Positions 1 to 11,685 of a DNA stretch of 59,390 nt are shown piece by piece. Both the position numbers and the translations under genes were made by a program. The notes under the pieces are model-generated. The model worked only from the letters and a program-made list of their open reading frames with translations, was not told the origin of the DNA and made no database searches. The stretch covers positions 1 to 59,390 of the forward strand of contig NZ_AVCH01000193.1 of NCBI RefSeq assembly GCF_000747075.1, given 5' to 3'. The DNA comes from Arenimonas malthae CC-JY-1 (GTDB taxonomy: Bacteria > Pseudomonadota > Gammaproteobacteria > Xanthomonadales > Xanthomonadaceae). Numbering within the stretch: position 1 is the stretch's first letter; the number at the start of each line of letters is the position of its first letter.

Positions 1-573
1 GCGGCCACCGCGCTGGCGGCCCGGGCAGGGGTCGGGCGCCAGGCCCAGGTCGTCGGCGGTGGGGATGGCCCCGGGCTCGATGCCGGCCAGCGGCACCAGC
101 CCGGGTTCGGGCAGGGGCGCCGGCGCCAAACGCGCTTCCCACTGCGAGGCCCAGCGGTTGCGGCTGCGCAAGCGGCGCACCACGCCTCCGCTCGGGGTCT
201 CGTGCCAGGGTATGCCATGGCCGCGGGCCCAGGCGGCCACCCGGCGGTCGCGGGCGTAGGTCCAGCCGTTGCCGGTTTCCTCGTGCGACCACAGGGCGGC
301 GATGCCGTGGCGCCTGCGCAGGTCTTCGAGCACGCCGACCGCGTCGCCCATTCGCACGACCAGGGGCTGGCCCAGGCGCGCCAGGTCCTCGCGCAATTCC
401 CGCAGGCCATCGGCGACCGCCTCCCACTGCCGGCCGCTGGTGTCGGGCAAGGCCCAGTACGAGGGCTCGGCCACGTACAGGGGCAGCACCGGCCCGCGCG
501 CCGCGGCTTCCGCCAGCGGCGCGTGGTCGAAGGTCCTCAGGTCACGCTTGAACCAGACGAGGTGCAACGGCAT
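1..573 (-). CDS. Photolyase/cryptochrome-family flavoprotein, N-terminal part (runs off window)
   Basis: This is an open minus-strand frame of 191 codons with no stop before the window edge, starting at ATG 571-573. The N-terminus reads MPLHLVWFKRDLRTFDHAPL, the typical opening of the photolyase alpha/beta domain that binds the antenna cofactor. Further on, residues around 95-125 read SHEETGNGWTYARDRRVAAW, also typical of the family (strand, then helix before the linker). The FAD-binding C-terminal half, needed to separate a DNA photolyase from a cryptochrome or an iron-sulfur photolyase, lies outside the window. It follows clpB on the same strand with a 48-bp gap, so it could be co-transcribed with the heat-shock gene. 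The ribosome site is weak. Confidence 0.85.
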   Translation of the reverse strand, partial: MPLHLVWFKRDLRTFDHAPLAEAAARGPVLPLYVAEPSYWALPDTSGRQWEAVADGLRELREDLARLGQPLVVRMGDAVGVLEDLRRRHGIAALWSHEETGNGWTYARDRRVAAWARGHGIPWHETPSGGVVRRLRSRNRWASQWEARLAPAPLPEPGLVPLAGIEPGAIPTADDLGLAPDPCPGRQRGGR

Positions 574-621
574 CGCATGATGCTGCCGCCCGCCGCGTGA
601 AACAGGTGGAAAGAAAGGGGG

Positions 622-3204
<2,583 letters not shown>

Positions 3205-3228
3205 CGGGGGTTCCCCTTGAAAGGCAGG

Positions 3229-3247
3229 GGGCGGCGCCTTGCCGCCC
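3229..3247 (-). other. 7-bp hairpin in the clpB leader
   Basis: GGGCGGC (3229-3235) and GCCGCCC (3241-3247) pair perfectly around a 5-nt loop. If the promoter at 3259-3287 is used, this hairpin lies in the first part of the clpB 5' untranslated region, about 25 nt before the start codon. It could affect mRNA stability; a thermosensor role is only speculation, since a GC-only stem would not melt easily. Confidence 0.4.
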
Positions 3248-3258
3248 GCATGCCCTCG

Positions 3259-3287
3259 AAATGGCGGCCCCAGGCGGCCATTTCAAG
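3259..3287 (-). promoter_or_regulatory. Sigma-32 (heat-shock) promoter of clpB
   Basis: Reading the minus strand, CTTGAAA (plus positions 3281-3287) is a perfect sigma-32 -35 element. After a 14-bp spacer comes CGCCATTT (3259-3266), matching 7 of 8 bases of the CCCCATNT -10 consensus. Transcription would start near 3252, giving a leader of about 48 nt to the clpB ATG. The same bases also form an inverted repeat (GAAATGGC 3258-3265 with GCCATTTC 3277-3284), so a role as terminator for the upstream TPR gene is an alternative, but no T run follows. Confidence 0.75.
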
Positions 3288-3313
3288 CGCGGGGACGCGC
3301 CGGCGGATGGACC

Positions 3314-4264
3314 TCAGAGCTTGGCGAGCTCGGCCTTGGGCTCCGCGAACTTCGGGTCGGCCTTCAGCGCCTGCTGGAAAGCCGCCCGTGCGCCCGCCTT
3401 GTCGCCGGCATGCACCAGCACCTGGCCCAGCCGGTACCAGGCGTGTTTCGGCTCGGGGTCGCCCACCGCGGCCGGCAGCGACAGGTAGCGGCGCAGGGCG
3501 TCGGCGCCGATCTCGAGGCGCTGGCCCGAGAGCGCCGCGGCGCGGCCGATCTGGTACCAGGCGCCGGCGGCCTTGGGGTCTTCGCGGGTCCAGGCTTCGA
3601 AGATCGCGAACGACCGCTCCCAGTCGCCCGATTGCTGGTGGGCCAGGCCGGCGGCCATGCGGAATTCGGCCTGTTCCGGGCGCGCGGCGTGCGCGGCCAG
3701 GTAGGCCTGCCTGGCCTGCGCTTCCTTGCCCTCCTTGGCCAGCACGCGGGCGCGGGCGTAGTGGCCGTACGGCGGATCGCGGCGCTTGAGTTCGTCGGCC
3801 TGCCTGCGGGCCTCGTCCACGCTGCCGCCGACGATGCCGGGGGCCTGCAGGTAGAACTCCACCAGGCCAATGCGGGCGGCGTGCAGGTTGGGGTCGATGT
3901 CGAGCGCGCGCTGGAACGAGGCGCGGATCTTCGGCGCCATCGAGGCCTGCGACAGCATGCCCACCTGGCCGATGCGGGCGCCGAAGGCATTGCCCAGCCA
4001 GTAGTGCGCCGGGGCGTAGTCGGGCGCCATCTCCACGGTTTCCTCGGCGAACTCAAGCGCGTCCTTGGCCTTGCGCTGCTGCAGCAGCACCCGCGTCTGC
4101 AGCACGCGGACGGCGGGGTCGCGCGGCTTGGCCGCCAGCAGCGGCGCAACCGCGCCCGCGGCGCGCGGGTCGCGGGCCTTGAGCAGGGCCTCGGCTTCGG
4201 CCACCGTGGCGGCGGAAGCGGGCGTTGCCGCGAGGAACAGCAGGGCCAGCAAGGCTCGACGCAT
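3314..4264 (-). CDS. Secreted tetratricopeptide-repeat protein
   Basis: A 316-residue protein with a Sec signal peptide, [18 protein letters not shown], ending in an ASA cleavage site. The start at 4264 is chosen because it gives a clean signal peptide with GGAG just upstream; a longer frame to 4321 adds only a non-conserved prefix. The mature part consists of helical repeats of TPR type, for example YAPAHYWLGNAFGARIGQV, LQRALDIDPNLHAAR-like units and a final AAFQQALKADPKFAEPKAEL. It should therefore be a periplasmic scaffold for protein contacts. It lies between pgeF and clpB on the same strand. Its partner cannot be read from sequence. Confidence 0.85.
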   Translation of the reverse strand: MRRALLALLFLAATPASAATVAEAEALLKARDPRAAGAVAPLLAAKPRDPAVRVLQTRVLLQQRKAKDALEFAEETVEMAPDYAPAHYWLGNAFGARIGQVGMLSQASMAPKIRASFQRALDIDPNLHAARIGLVEFYLQAPGIVGGSVDEARRQADELKRRDPPYGHYARARVLAKEGKEAQARQAYLAAHAARPEQAEFRMAAGLAHQQSGDWERSFAIFEAWTREDPKAAGAWYQIGRAAALSGQRLEIGADALRRYLSLPAAVGDPEPKHAWYRLGQVLVHAGDKAGARAAFQQALKADPKFAEPKAELAKL

Positions 4265-4331
4265 CGGGTGACTCCGGTGGGGGGACCGACGCACGTTCGC
4301 ACAAGCGAGGCGCGGCATCACCTGCCGGATG

Positions 4332-5087
4332 TCAGTTGTTCAGCGTCCAGACGAGCGTGGCGAGCCGGCCGCTGCGGCCGTCGCGGCGGTGCGAGAAGAA
4401 GGACGCCGGCTCGCTGATGGTGCAGCGGTTGCCGCCGTGCACTTCCGCCACGCCAACCGCTGCGAGGCGGCGTCGGGCCAGGGCATACAGGTCGACGCGC
4501 CAGTGGCCCGGACGCGTGGCCACGAAGGCCGTGCCGGCGTCCGGGTCGGTGGCCACGAAGGCGTCGCGCACCTCGGCGCCGATTTCATAGGCCTGCGGCC
4601 CCGCCGCCGGGCCGAGCCAGGCCAGCAGCCGTCCGGGTGGCGTGTGCATCGCCGCCACCGTGGCTTCCAGTACGCCGGCCGCCAGGCCACGCCAGCCGGC
4701 ATGCGCCACGCCCACTTCGCTGCCATCGCGGGCGGCGAACACCACCGGCAGGCAGTCGGCGGTCAGCACGGCCAGCACCACGCCCGGCTCGCCGGTGACG
4801 CTGGCGTCGGCCTGCGGTTCCTCCGGCGGCGCGGCACCGGCGAGCGCACGGTGCACGGCGGTGCCATGCACCTGGTCGAGCCAGCGCGGCGGCGACGGCA
4901 GCGCCAGCCACTCCGCCAGGCGGCGGCGGTTTTCGCGGGCCGCGTCCGGGTCGTCGCCGCAGCGCAGGCCCAGGTTGAAGCGGTCGAAAGGTGGCGCCGA
5001 CACGCCCTCGCCGCCGCGCAGCGTGGTGAGCGCACGCACGCCCGGCGGGGCGGGCCAGTCGGCGTCGAACCAGGCCGGCGCCGGCAT
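4332..5087 (-). CDS. pgeF: Multicopper-oxidase-like laccase / purine nucleoside phosphorylase of the PgeF (YfiH) family
   Basis: A 251-residue cytoplasmic enzyme, normal length for the YfiH/DUF152 family. It contains the three metal-ligand motifs of the family in order: QVHG (about 72), LTADCLPV (about 109) and HAGWRG (about 127). Family members have been described both as laccase-like and purine nucleoside phosphorylase enzymes and as clearing wrongly linked peptidoglycan precursors. It starts 3 bp after the rluD stop codon. The rluD-yfiH pair (often followed by clpB, as here) is a common gammaproteobacterial order and supports the call. Motifs look intact. Confidence 0.93.
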   Translation of the reverse strand: MPAPAWFDADWPAPPGVRALTTLRGGEGVSAPPFDRFNLGLRCGDDPDAARENRRRLAEWLALPSPPRWLDQVHGTAVHRALAGAAPPEEPQADASVTGEPGVVLAVLTADCLPVVFAARDGSEVGVAHAGWRGLAAGVLEATVAAMHTPPGRLLAWLGPAAGPQAYEIGAEVRDAFVATDPDAGTAFVATRPGHWRVDLYALARRRLAAVGVAEVHGGNRCTISEPASFFSHRRDGRSGRLATLVWTLNN

Positions 5088-5090
5088 CGC

Positions 5091-6086
5091 TCAGCCCTTG
5101 AAGGCCGCGGTGTCTTCGCGCAGGTCGTGCAGCAGGCCCAGCATGTCCTCGGGCATCGGCGCCTCGGTGGTGACGGGCTCGCCGGTGGCCGGGTGGCGGA
5201 AGGTCAGCTTCTCGGCGTGCAGGGCCTGGCGCCTGAAGCCCTGCAGGCGCGCCGCCAGCGCCTCGGTGGCGGCCTTGGGCTGGCGGTAGGAGCCGCCGTA
5301 CAGCGGGTCGCCGACGATGGGATGGCGCACGTACGCCATGTGCACGCGGATCTGGTGGGTGCGGCCGGTTTCCAGGCGGCACTCCACCAGGGTGTGGGCG
5401 CGGAACTTCTCGCGCACGCGGTAATGGGTGACGGCATCGCGGCCGCCTTCCTTCACCACGGCCATGCGCACCCGGTCGGTGGGGTGGCGGCCGATGGGTT
5501 CGTTCACCGTGCTGCCGGCCACCATGGTGCCCTGCACCACGGCCAGGTACTGGCGGTGCACTTCGCGGCCAGAAAGCTGCTCGACCAGCGAGGTGTGGGC
5601 GCGCAGCGTACGGGCGACCACCATCAGGCCCGAGGTGTCCTTGTCGAGGCGGTGCACGATGCCGGCGCGGGCCAGTTCGGCCAGGCGCGCGTCGAAGTTC
5701 AGCAGGGCATTGACCAGGGTGCCACGCGGGTTGCCGGCGCCGGGGTGCACCACCAGGCCAGCCGGCTTGTTGACCACCAGCACGTCCTCGTCCTCGTACA
5801 GGATGTCGAGCGGGATGTCCTCGGGCTGGGCATCGGTTTCGACTTCCATGCGCACCGACAGGGTGATGGGTTCGCCGCCGCGCACCGCTTCCTTGGGCTT
5901 GACCAGGCGGCCATCGAGCAGGGCGTCGCCGGACTTGATCCACTCGCTCAGGCGCGAGCGCGAGAAGTCGGGGAAGAGCTCGGCCAGCACCTGGTCGAAG
6001 CGGCGGCCGGCGGAGGCCAGGGGCACGCTGGCCTCGAGCAGTTCGCGCTCGGAATCGTCGGTGTCGGGGGTGGGAATCGGGGGCAT
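5091..6086 (-). CDS. rluD: 23S rRNA pseudouridine synthase D
   Basis: A 331-residue RluA-family enzyme making the pseudouridines of helix 69 in 23S rRNA (1911/1915/1917 by E. coli numbering). An N-terminal S4 RNA-binding domain ([20 protein letters not shown], about 30-49) precedes the catalytic domain, which has the signature [16 protein letters not shown] (about 143-158) including the catalytic Asp. Length and domain order are those of RluD. It is divergent from bamD, an arrangement known from many gammaproteobacteria, and leads the minus-strand run rluD-pgeF. AGGA precedes the chosen ATG. Confidence 0.96.
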   Translation of the reverse strand: MPPIPTPDTDDSERELLEASVPLASAGRRFDQVLAELFPDFSRSRLSEWIKSGDALLDGRLVKPKEAVRGGEPITLSVRMEVETDAQPEDIPLDILYEDEDVLVVNKPAGLVVHPGAGNPRGTLVNALLNFDARLAELARAGIVHRLDKDTSGLMVVARTLRAHTSLVEQLSGREVHRQYLAVVQGTMVAGSTVNEPIGRHPTDRVRMAVVKEGGRDAVTHYRVREKFRAHTLVECRLETGRTHQIRVHMAYVRHPIVGDPLYGGSYRQPKAATEALAARLQGFRRQALHAEKLTFRHPATGEPVTTEAPMPEDMLGLLHDLREDTAAFKG

Positions 6087-6200
6087 GGGCGGGGTTCCTG
6101 GGGCCTGGGAAGGGGCCGGCCCCGGTTCATGGAGGCGACAGCGGGCTTTCCGGTATTATCCCCGAACTTGCTGCCCGCAGCGTCCTGACCTGCCCTCCTG
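6087..6200. promoter_or_regulatory. Divergent rluD / bamD promoter region
   Basis: This 114-bp gap must hold the promoters of both divergent genes. A TATTAT hexamer at 6154-6159 (plus) is the only good -10-like element, 42 bp before the bamD start; the overlapping GATAAT on the minus strand (6155-6160) could serve rluD. No convincing -35 hexamer was found at 16-18 bp for either. Assignment is tentative. Confidence 0.35.
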
Positions 6201-7040
6201 ATGACCCGACCGACCGGCCTGCTCCGACTTTTCGCCCTCCTGGTGCTCGTCGCCAGCCTTGCCGGCTGCAAGACCATGGGCCGCCTGTTCGACAAGGACG
6301 CCGAGAAGCCGACCGAAACCCTGCCGGTCGAAGCCATGTACGCCGAAGGCAAGTCGGCGCTGCAGGCGGGCAACTTCAACCGGTCGGCCCTTTACTACCA
6401 GCGCCTGGTCGCGCGCTTCCCGTACGGCGCCTACAGCGAGCAGGCGCAGCTGGAGCTGGCCTACGTGCAGTACCGCCAGGCCAAGACCGAGGAAGCCACC
6501 TCCTCGATCAACCGCTTCATCCGCACCTACCCGACCCACCGCCACATCGACTACGCCTATTACCTCAAGGCGCTGGTCAACTTCGACCACAACAAGGCCA
6601 CGCTGCTGCGCATCGCCCGCCAGGACATGTCCTCGCGCGACCTGGGCGCCACCACGCAGTCGCTCAACGACTTCGCCGAGGTCGTGCGCCGCTACCCGAA
6701 CAGCCGCTACGCCCCGGACGCCCGCCAGCGCATGATCTACCTGCGCAACCAGCTGGCCCGCCACGAAATCAACGTCGGCCTTTATTACCTGCAGCGCGAC
6801 GCCTTCGTGGCCGCCGCCAACCGCGGCAAGTACATCCTCCAGACCTACCCGCAGAGCGAGTACGAGGGCGACGCGCTGGCGCTGATGGCGGCGTCCTACA
6901 CCGCGCTGGGCCAGGACGACCTGGCCGCCGACGCCCGCAAGGTGCTCGAGCAGAACTACGCCGACCACCCGTACCTGGAAGGCGACTGGCCGCGCGGCCG
7001 AGGCTTCTTCGGCAAGCTCAACCCGTTCTCGGGCAAGTAA
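6201..7040 (+). CDS. bamD: Outer-membrane assembly lipoprotein BamD
   Basis: A 279-residue lipoprotein of the beta-barrel assembly (BAM) machine, which helps BamA fold outer-membrane proteins. The signal peptide ends in the lipobox LAGC, with Cys at about residue 23. The mature protein has the TPR-like repeats of BamD: an early YAEGKSALQAGNFNRSALYY repeat, then FPYGAYSEQAQLELAYVQY, a highly typical BamD stretch, and YPNSRYAPDARQRM. Length is slightly above the E. coli protein (245). It lies alone on the plus strand, divergent from rluD and convergent with nadE. Confidence 0.97.
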   Translation: MTRPTGLLRLFALLVLVASLAGCKTMGRLFDKDAEKPTETLPVEAMYAEGKSALQAGNFNRSALYYQRLVARFPYGAYSEQAQLELAYVQYRQAKTEEATSSINRFIRTYPTHRHIDYAYYLKALVNFDHNKATLLRIARQDMSSRDLGATTQSLNDFAEVVRRYPNSRYAPDARQRMIYLRNQLARHEINVGLYYLQRDAFVAAANRGKYILQTYPQSEYEGDALALMAASYTALGQDDLAADARKVLEQNYADHPYLEGDWPRGRGFFGKLNPFSGK

Positions 7041-7043
7041 GCC

Positions 7044-7066
7044 CGCCGCTTCCCGCGGGAGCGGCG
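7044..7066. terminator. Bidirectional hairpin between bamD and nadE
   Basis: CGCCGCT-type arm: GCCGCT (7045-7050) pairs with AGCGGC (7060-7065), extended by one C-G pair and by CCC/GGG inside with a single bulged T. It fills the 28-bp gap between two convergent stop codons. There is no U tract, so it may slow polymerase or protect both 3' ends rather than act as a classical intrinsic terminator. Confidence 0.45.
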
Positions 7067-7068
7067 CG

Positions 7069-8712
7069 TCAGTCGCGCCAGCCGGACGTGATCGGGTAGC
7101 GGCGCTCGCGGCCGAAGGCGCGCCGCGACAGCTTGGGGCCCGGGGCGGCTTGGCGCCGCTTCCATTCGTTCACCCGCACCAGGCGCAGCACGCGCTCCAC
7201 GGTGGCGGCGTCGAAACCGTCGCCGACGATCTCGGCCGGGGAACGCTCCTGGTCGACGTAACGCAGCAGGATGCCGTCGAGCACGTCGTAGGGCGGCAAT
7301 GAATCCTGGTCGGTCTGGTTCTCGCGCAACTCGGCCGAAGGCGGGCGGGTGATCACCAGTTCGGGAATGGCCGGTGACTGCGCGTTGCGCCAGCGGCACA
7401 GCGACACGACCTCGGTCTTGTACAGGTCCTTGATGGGCGCGAATCCGCCGCACATGTCGCCGTAGATGGTGGCGTAGCCCACCGCGTATTCGCTCTTGTT
7501 GCCGGTGGTGAGCAGCAGGCCGCCGAACTTGTTCGAGAGCGCCATCATCAGCGCGCCGCGGCTGCGCGACTGCAGGTTCTCCTCGGCGATGCCGGGCGCG
7601 AGGCCGTCGAACAGCGGCGCCAGCGCCTGCAGGAAGCCTTCGAACGGCGTTTCGATGGCCACCGTTTCCAGCCGCACGCCGAGCAGGTGCGCCTGCTCGT
7701 TGGCCAGGTCGTTGCTCAGGTCGCTGGTGTAGCGCGAGGGCAGGCGCACGGCGTTGACGTTGCGGGCGCCGAGCGCGTCCACCGCCAGCGCCAGCACCAG
7801 GCCCGAATCGATGCCGCCGGACAGGCCCAGCCAGACGCGGTCGAAGCCATTCTTGCCGCAATAGTCGCGGATGCCGCGCACGATGGCGCGGTAGGCCAGC
7901 GAGGCGTGGCTTTCGTCCTCCTCCTCCGGCCAGTGCAGGCGGCTGAAGCGGCGCGTGCCGGCATCGAAGTCGGCCACCAGCCAGTGGTCCTCGAAGGCGC
8001 GTGCCGCGGGGTGCACGCCGCCGTCGCCGTCGGCCAGCACCGAGGCGCCGTCGAACACCAGCTCGTCCTGGCCGCCCACGGCGTTGAGGTAGGCCACGGC
8101 CACGCCGGCTTCCTGCACGCGCTGGGCCAGCAGCATGTCGCGCTGCGCGGTCTTGTCGCGCTCGAAGGGCGAAGCGTTGGGCACCAGCACCAGTTCGGCG
8201 CCAAGCGCGGCGGTCTGGGCCAGCGGCTCGGGGAACCAGAGGTCTTCGCAGATGACCAGGCCGACCTGGACGCCCTTCACCTCGAAGGCGAAGGCGCCGC
8301 CGTCCGGGTCCACGTCGAAATAGCGGCGTTCGTCGAACACCGCGTAATTGGGCAGTTCGCGCTTGCGGTAGGTGGCCTCGATCCGTCCGTCGCGCAGCAC
8401 GCTGGCGGCGTTGTACACGATGGCGCCCGCCGCCTGCGGCCAGCCCACCACGGCGGTGATGCCGGTGCAGGCCTTCGCCACCTCGGCCAGCGCCGCCTCG
8501 CAAGCGGCCAGGAACGCCGGGCGAAGCAGCAGGTCTTCCGGCGGATAGCCGGAAATCGCCAGCTCGGGGAACAGCACCAGGTCGGCGCCGTGCCGGTCGC
8601 GCGCCTCGGCGATGAGCCCGGCGATGCGGCGCGCGTTCGCCTGCACGGCTCCCACGGGGAAGTCGAACTGGGCGAGGGCGAGGCGGAGGGTGGTCGCGTT
8701 ACTCGTCTGCAT
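7069..8712 (-). CDS. nadE: Glutamine-dependent NAD+ synthetase
   Basis: A 547-residue two-domain enzyme catalysing the last step of NAD+ synthesis: amidation of nicotinic acid adenine dinucleotide using glutamine and ATP. The N-terminal nitrilase-type glutaminase has the Glu motif ELAISGYPPEDLL (about 46), the Lys region KRELPNYAVFDERRYF (about 112) and the nucleophile ICEDLW (about 148). The C-terminal synthetase has the ATP-binding loop GLSGGIDSG near residue 294. The start at ATG 8710-8712 fits the family N-terminus (LRLALAQFDFPVGAV) and overlaps the end of the upstream acyltransferase by 14 bp, so translation may be coupled. The upstream extension in frame is not conserved-looking. Confidence 0.96.
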   Translation of the reverse strand: MQTSNATTLRLALAQFDFPVGAVQANARRIAGLIAEARDRHGADLVLFPELAISGYPPEDLLLRPAFLAACEAALAEVAKACTGITAVVGWPQAAGAIVYNAASVLRDGRIEATYRKRELPNYAVFDERRYFDVDPDGGAFAFEVKGVQVGLVICEDLWFPEPLAQTAALGAELVLVPNASPFERDKTAQRDMLLAQRVQEAGVAVAYLNAVGGQDELVFDGASVLADGDGGVHPAARAFEDHWLVADFDAGTRRFSRLHWPEEEDESHASLAYRAIVRGIRDYCGKNGFDRVWLGLSGGIDSGLVLALAVDALGARNVNAVRLPSRYTSDLSNDLANEQAHLLGVRLETVAIETPFEGFLQALAPLFDGLAPGIAEENLQSRSRGALMMALSNKFGGLLLTTGNKSEYAVGYATIYGDMCGGFAPIKDLYKTEVVSLCRWRNAQSPAIPELVITRPPSAELRENQTDQDSLPPYDVLDGILLRYVDQERSPAEIVGDGFDAATVERVLRLVRVNEWKRRQAAPGPKLSRRAFGRERRYPITSGWRD

Positions 8713-10732
8713 CGATCGGCATCTCTCGCGGGTTGACCGGATCCATAATCGAGGGCGCCCCAAGAGTGTATCGCGCCGGGTCTGCCAGGAAGCGGTCGGC
8801 GAAAGCCGCGGCAGCCGTGGCAGACACATGGTCGTCGTCCCAGAAGAGTCCGTATCCATCCCGGGTGACCGGGCAGGACACTCCATCGCAGAAGAAATCC
8901 ATGGCATCGACCACCGTCACGTTCGAGTGCCTGGCGGCGACCGACAGCAGCAGGCGCCTGGCGGCTGCAGTGGAATCCAGCACCTCCTGGCGCGTATACG
9001 CGCATTCCTTCTCACGCCGGCTCTCGATGCACTCGGGAGCGCCGCGCCGAAGCTCGGAAACCGGAGCGATCAGTAGCACCTCCTGCTTGCCCGCCAACTT
9101 CGAAACCACCGTGTCCAGGGCGGCTTCGAACTGCTCCGGCGACATTGCCTTGTCACGCGGTCGTGGGGACACGCCCCCGGGCGCGAGGTAGCTCGTCCAG
9201 CGGGCGGCGATGATGATCCGCTGTGGCGCCGCGGTGGCAAGGAATTCGAGAACCCGGCCATTGAACCGCCTGCAATCGCGGGCGTGGGTCGGTATGTCGG
9301 CGCGGTATCCGGAATAGCGTTCCACCGGGGGGCAGGAGTCCATGCTCACCGAAATGAACTGGGCCCCGGCGTCTTCCGCCAGCCGCCTGGCGAACGGGCG
9401 CCACGCCAAGGCGTGCGAATCACCCCATACCGCGAACTCCGGTGAAGAACCGCTGCCCTGCACGCAACCGCCGGGATCCAGGGATTCGACTTCCGACTTC
9501 AGGTAGACGTGGCAGCGCCGCTGGTCCTGCGGTCGATCCATGCGCGTGCGTTCCGCCAGCGTCGGCTCCCTGTGGGCAGGCTGCAGGCGGCGGTCGAGCC
9601 CGCCAAGCAGGGCGATCATCCCCAGGATGGCCAGTGCACCGAGAAGCAGGGCCCTGCGTGCCGGCAACCGCCGCGACTGGCGGACGGGGGTCTCCACGAA
9701 TCGGTAGCTGACCCATGCCAGGCCAAGCGCCAGCAAGGCAACCAACAACCTCGTTTCCAGCTGGGCGGGGGCGAAATTGAGCTTGCGCTCAAGCACCAGC
9801 AAGGGCCAATGCCAGAGATACCACGAGTACGAAAGCAGGCCCAACGCCACAAACGGTCGCCAGCGCAGCCAGGCGGCCGCGCCATGCGTCGCATCCGCGG
9901 CGGGATGGACGTGGACGCTGTAAAGCACGAGCACGCTGCCCACCACTGCCGGGAGCGCCCCCAGGCCAGGAAATGGAAGCCAAACACCCGTCGTTGCCGC
10001 GGCAAGGCCAATCAACGCCAAACCCGCGGCAGCGGAAACGCTGCCATCGCCCCGAAGCCTGCCGTTGGCAGGGGACAGCGCCACCAGCGCGCCTGCGCCC
10101 AGCTCCCAGAGCCTCGCAGGCATCAGGAAGAAAGCGGATTCCGGGTCGGTGCGCAGCCAAACCTCGGCAAGCACCAGCGATGCCAGGCAAGACAGGAACA
10201 GAGCCGCCCCCGCCAGGCGCCTTCCCCCTGAAAGCAGCAGCCACAGCAGTAGAGGGAAGAGTAGGTAGAACTGCTCTTCGACGCCCAGCGACCACAGGTG
10301 CAGGAGCGGAAGCTCGTCCGCCGCAGGCTCGAAGTAGCCGCCGGTGGTTCCCTTGAAGTGGATGTTCGGGAAAAAGGCGAGCGAGGCCACGGCAGATCGC
10401 ACGAGGTCCTGGATGCCTGCGCCGGAAACCATGGCCAACAAGGCGTATATGGCCACCACCGCGGCCACGACAAGAACCAGAGCAGGCATCAGCCGCTTCA
10501 CTCGCCTGGCGTAGAACGCGGCCAGGTCGATGCGACCTGTTGCCCCCAGCTCAGTGGCGAGCAGAGAGGTGATCAGATAACCGGAGATCACGAAGAAAAC
10601 ATCGACGCCGACGAATCCGCCGGGGAGGATCGTCGCGTCGACGTGGTAAAGGACGACAGAAAGCACGGCGATGGCGCGCAGGCCATCGATTTCGGGGCGA
10701 TAGGGGATACCCGCCACCCGGTTACCGTCCAA
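8699..10732 (-). CDS. OafA-type acyltransferase-3 / SGNH-domain protein
   Basis: A 677-residue inner-membrane protein that transfers acyl (usually acetyl) groups to surface sugars. The N-terminal half is a ten-helix acyltransferase-3 domain opening with YRPEIDGLRAIAVLSVVLYH, including the catalytic His, and VFFVISGYLIT. The C-terminal half is a periplasmic SGNH domain with WGDSHA (Ser about 439) and a terminal DDDHVS block carrying the Asp-x-x-His pair. Such fusions modify O-antigen, peptidoglycan or other glycans. The annotated start is TTG at 10732; GTG at 10717 is an equally possible start. It sits between sucD and nadE with no metabolic link, and its GC looks lower than its neighbours, suggesting acquisition. 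Confidence 0.9.
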   Translation of the reverse strand: MDGNRVAGIPYRPEIDGLRAIAVLSVVLYHVDATILPGGFVGVDVFFVISGYLITSLLATELGATGRIDLAAFYARRVKRLMPALVLVVAAVVAIYALLAMVSGAGIQDLVRSAVASLAFFPNIHFKGTTGGYFEPAADELPLLHLWSLGVEEQFYLLFPLLLWLLLSGGRRLAGAALFLSCLASLVLAEVWLRTDPESAFFLMPARLWELGAGALVALSPANGRLRGDGSVSAAAGLALIGLAAATTGVWLPFPGLGALPAVVGSVLVLYSVHVHPAADATHGAAAWLRWRPFVALGLLSYSWYLWHWPLLVLERKLNFAPAQLETRLLVALLALGLAWVSYRFVETPVRQSRRLPARRALLLGALAILGMIALLGGLDRRLQPAHREPTLAERTRMDRPQDQRRCHVYLKSEVESLDPGGCVQGSGSSPEFAVWGDSHALAWRPFARRLAEDAGAQFISVSMDSCPPVERYSGYRADIPTHARDCRRFNGRVLEFLATAAPQRIIIAARWTSYLAPGGVSPRPRDKAMSPEQFEAALDTVVSKLAGKQEVLLIAPVSELRRGAPECIESRREKECAYTRQEVLDSTAAARRLLLSVAARHSNVTVVDAMDFFCDGVSCPVTRDGYGLFWDDDHVSATAAAAFADRFLADPARYTLGAPSIMDPVNPREMPIDADE

Positions 10733-10757
10733 ACTTCCGGAGAGCGGCAGTGAAACA

Positions 10758-10782
10758 GGGGGCGTCCGACCGGAACGCCCCC
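10758..10782 (-). terminator. Terminator downstream of sucD
   Basis: GGGGGCGT (10758-10765) and ACGCCCCC (10775-10782) form a perfect 8-bp stem, with two more C-G pairs possible inside. Read on the minus strand it lies just past the sucD stop codon and is followed by TGTTTC, a short U-rich stretch. It separates sucCD from the acyltransferase gene. Confidence 0.65.
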
Positions 10783-10790
10783 TTCACGGC

Positions 10791-11666
<876 letters not shown>

Positions 11667-11685
11667 GGAGGATGTCCTTGTGGGC

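Noticed and set aside
4329-6188. 619-codon plus-strand frame opposite pgeF and rluD
   Set aside because: Antisense shadow; both minus-strand genes are complete with catalytic motifs.
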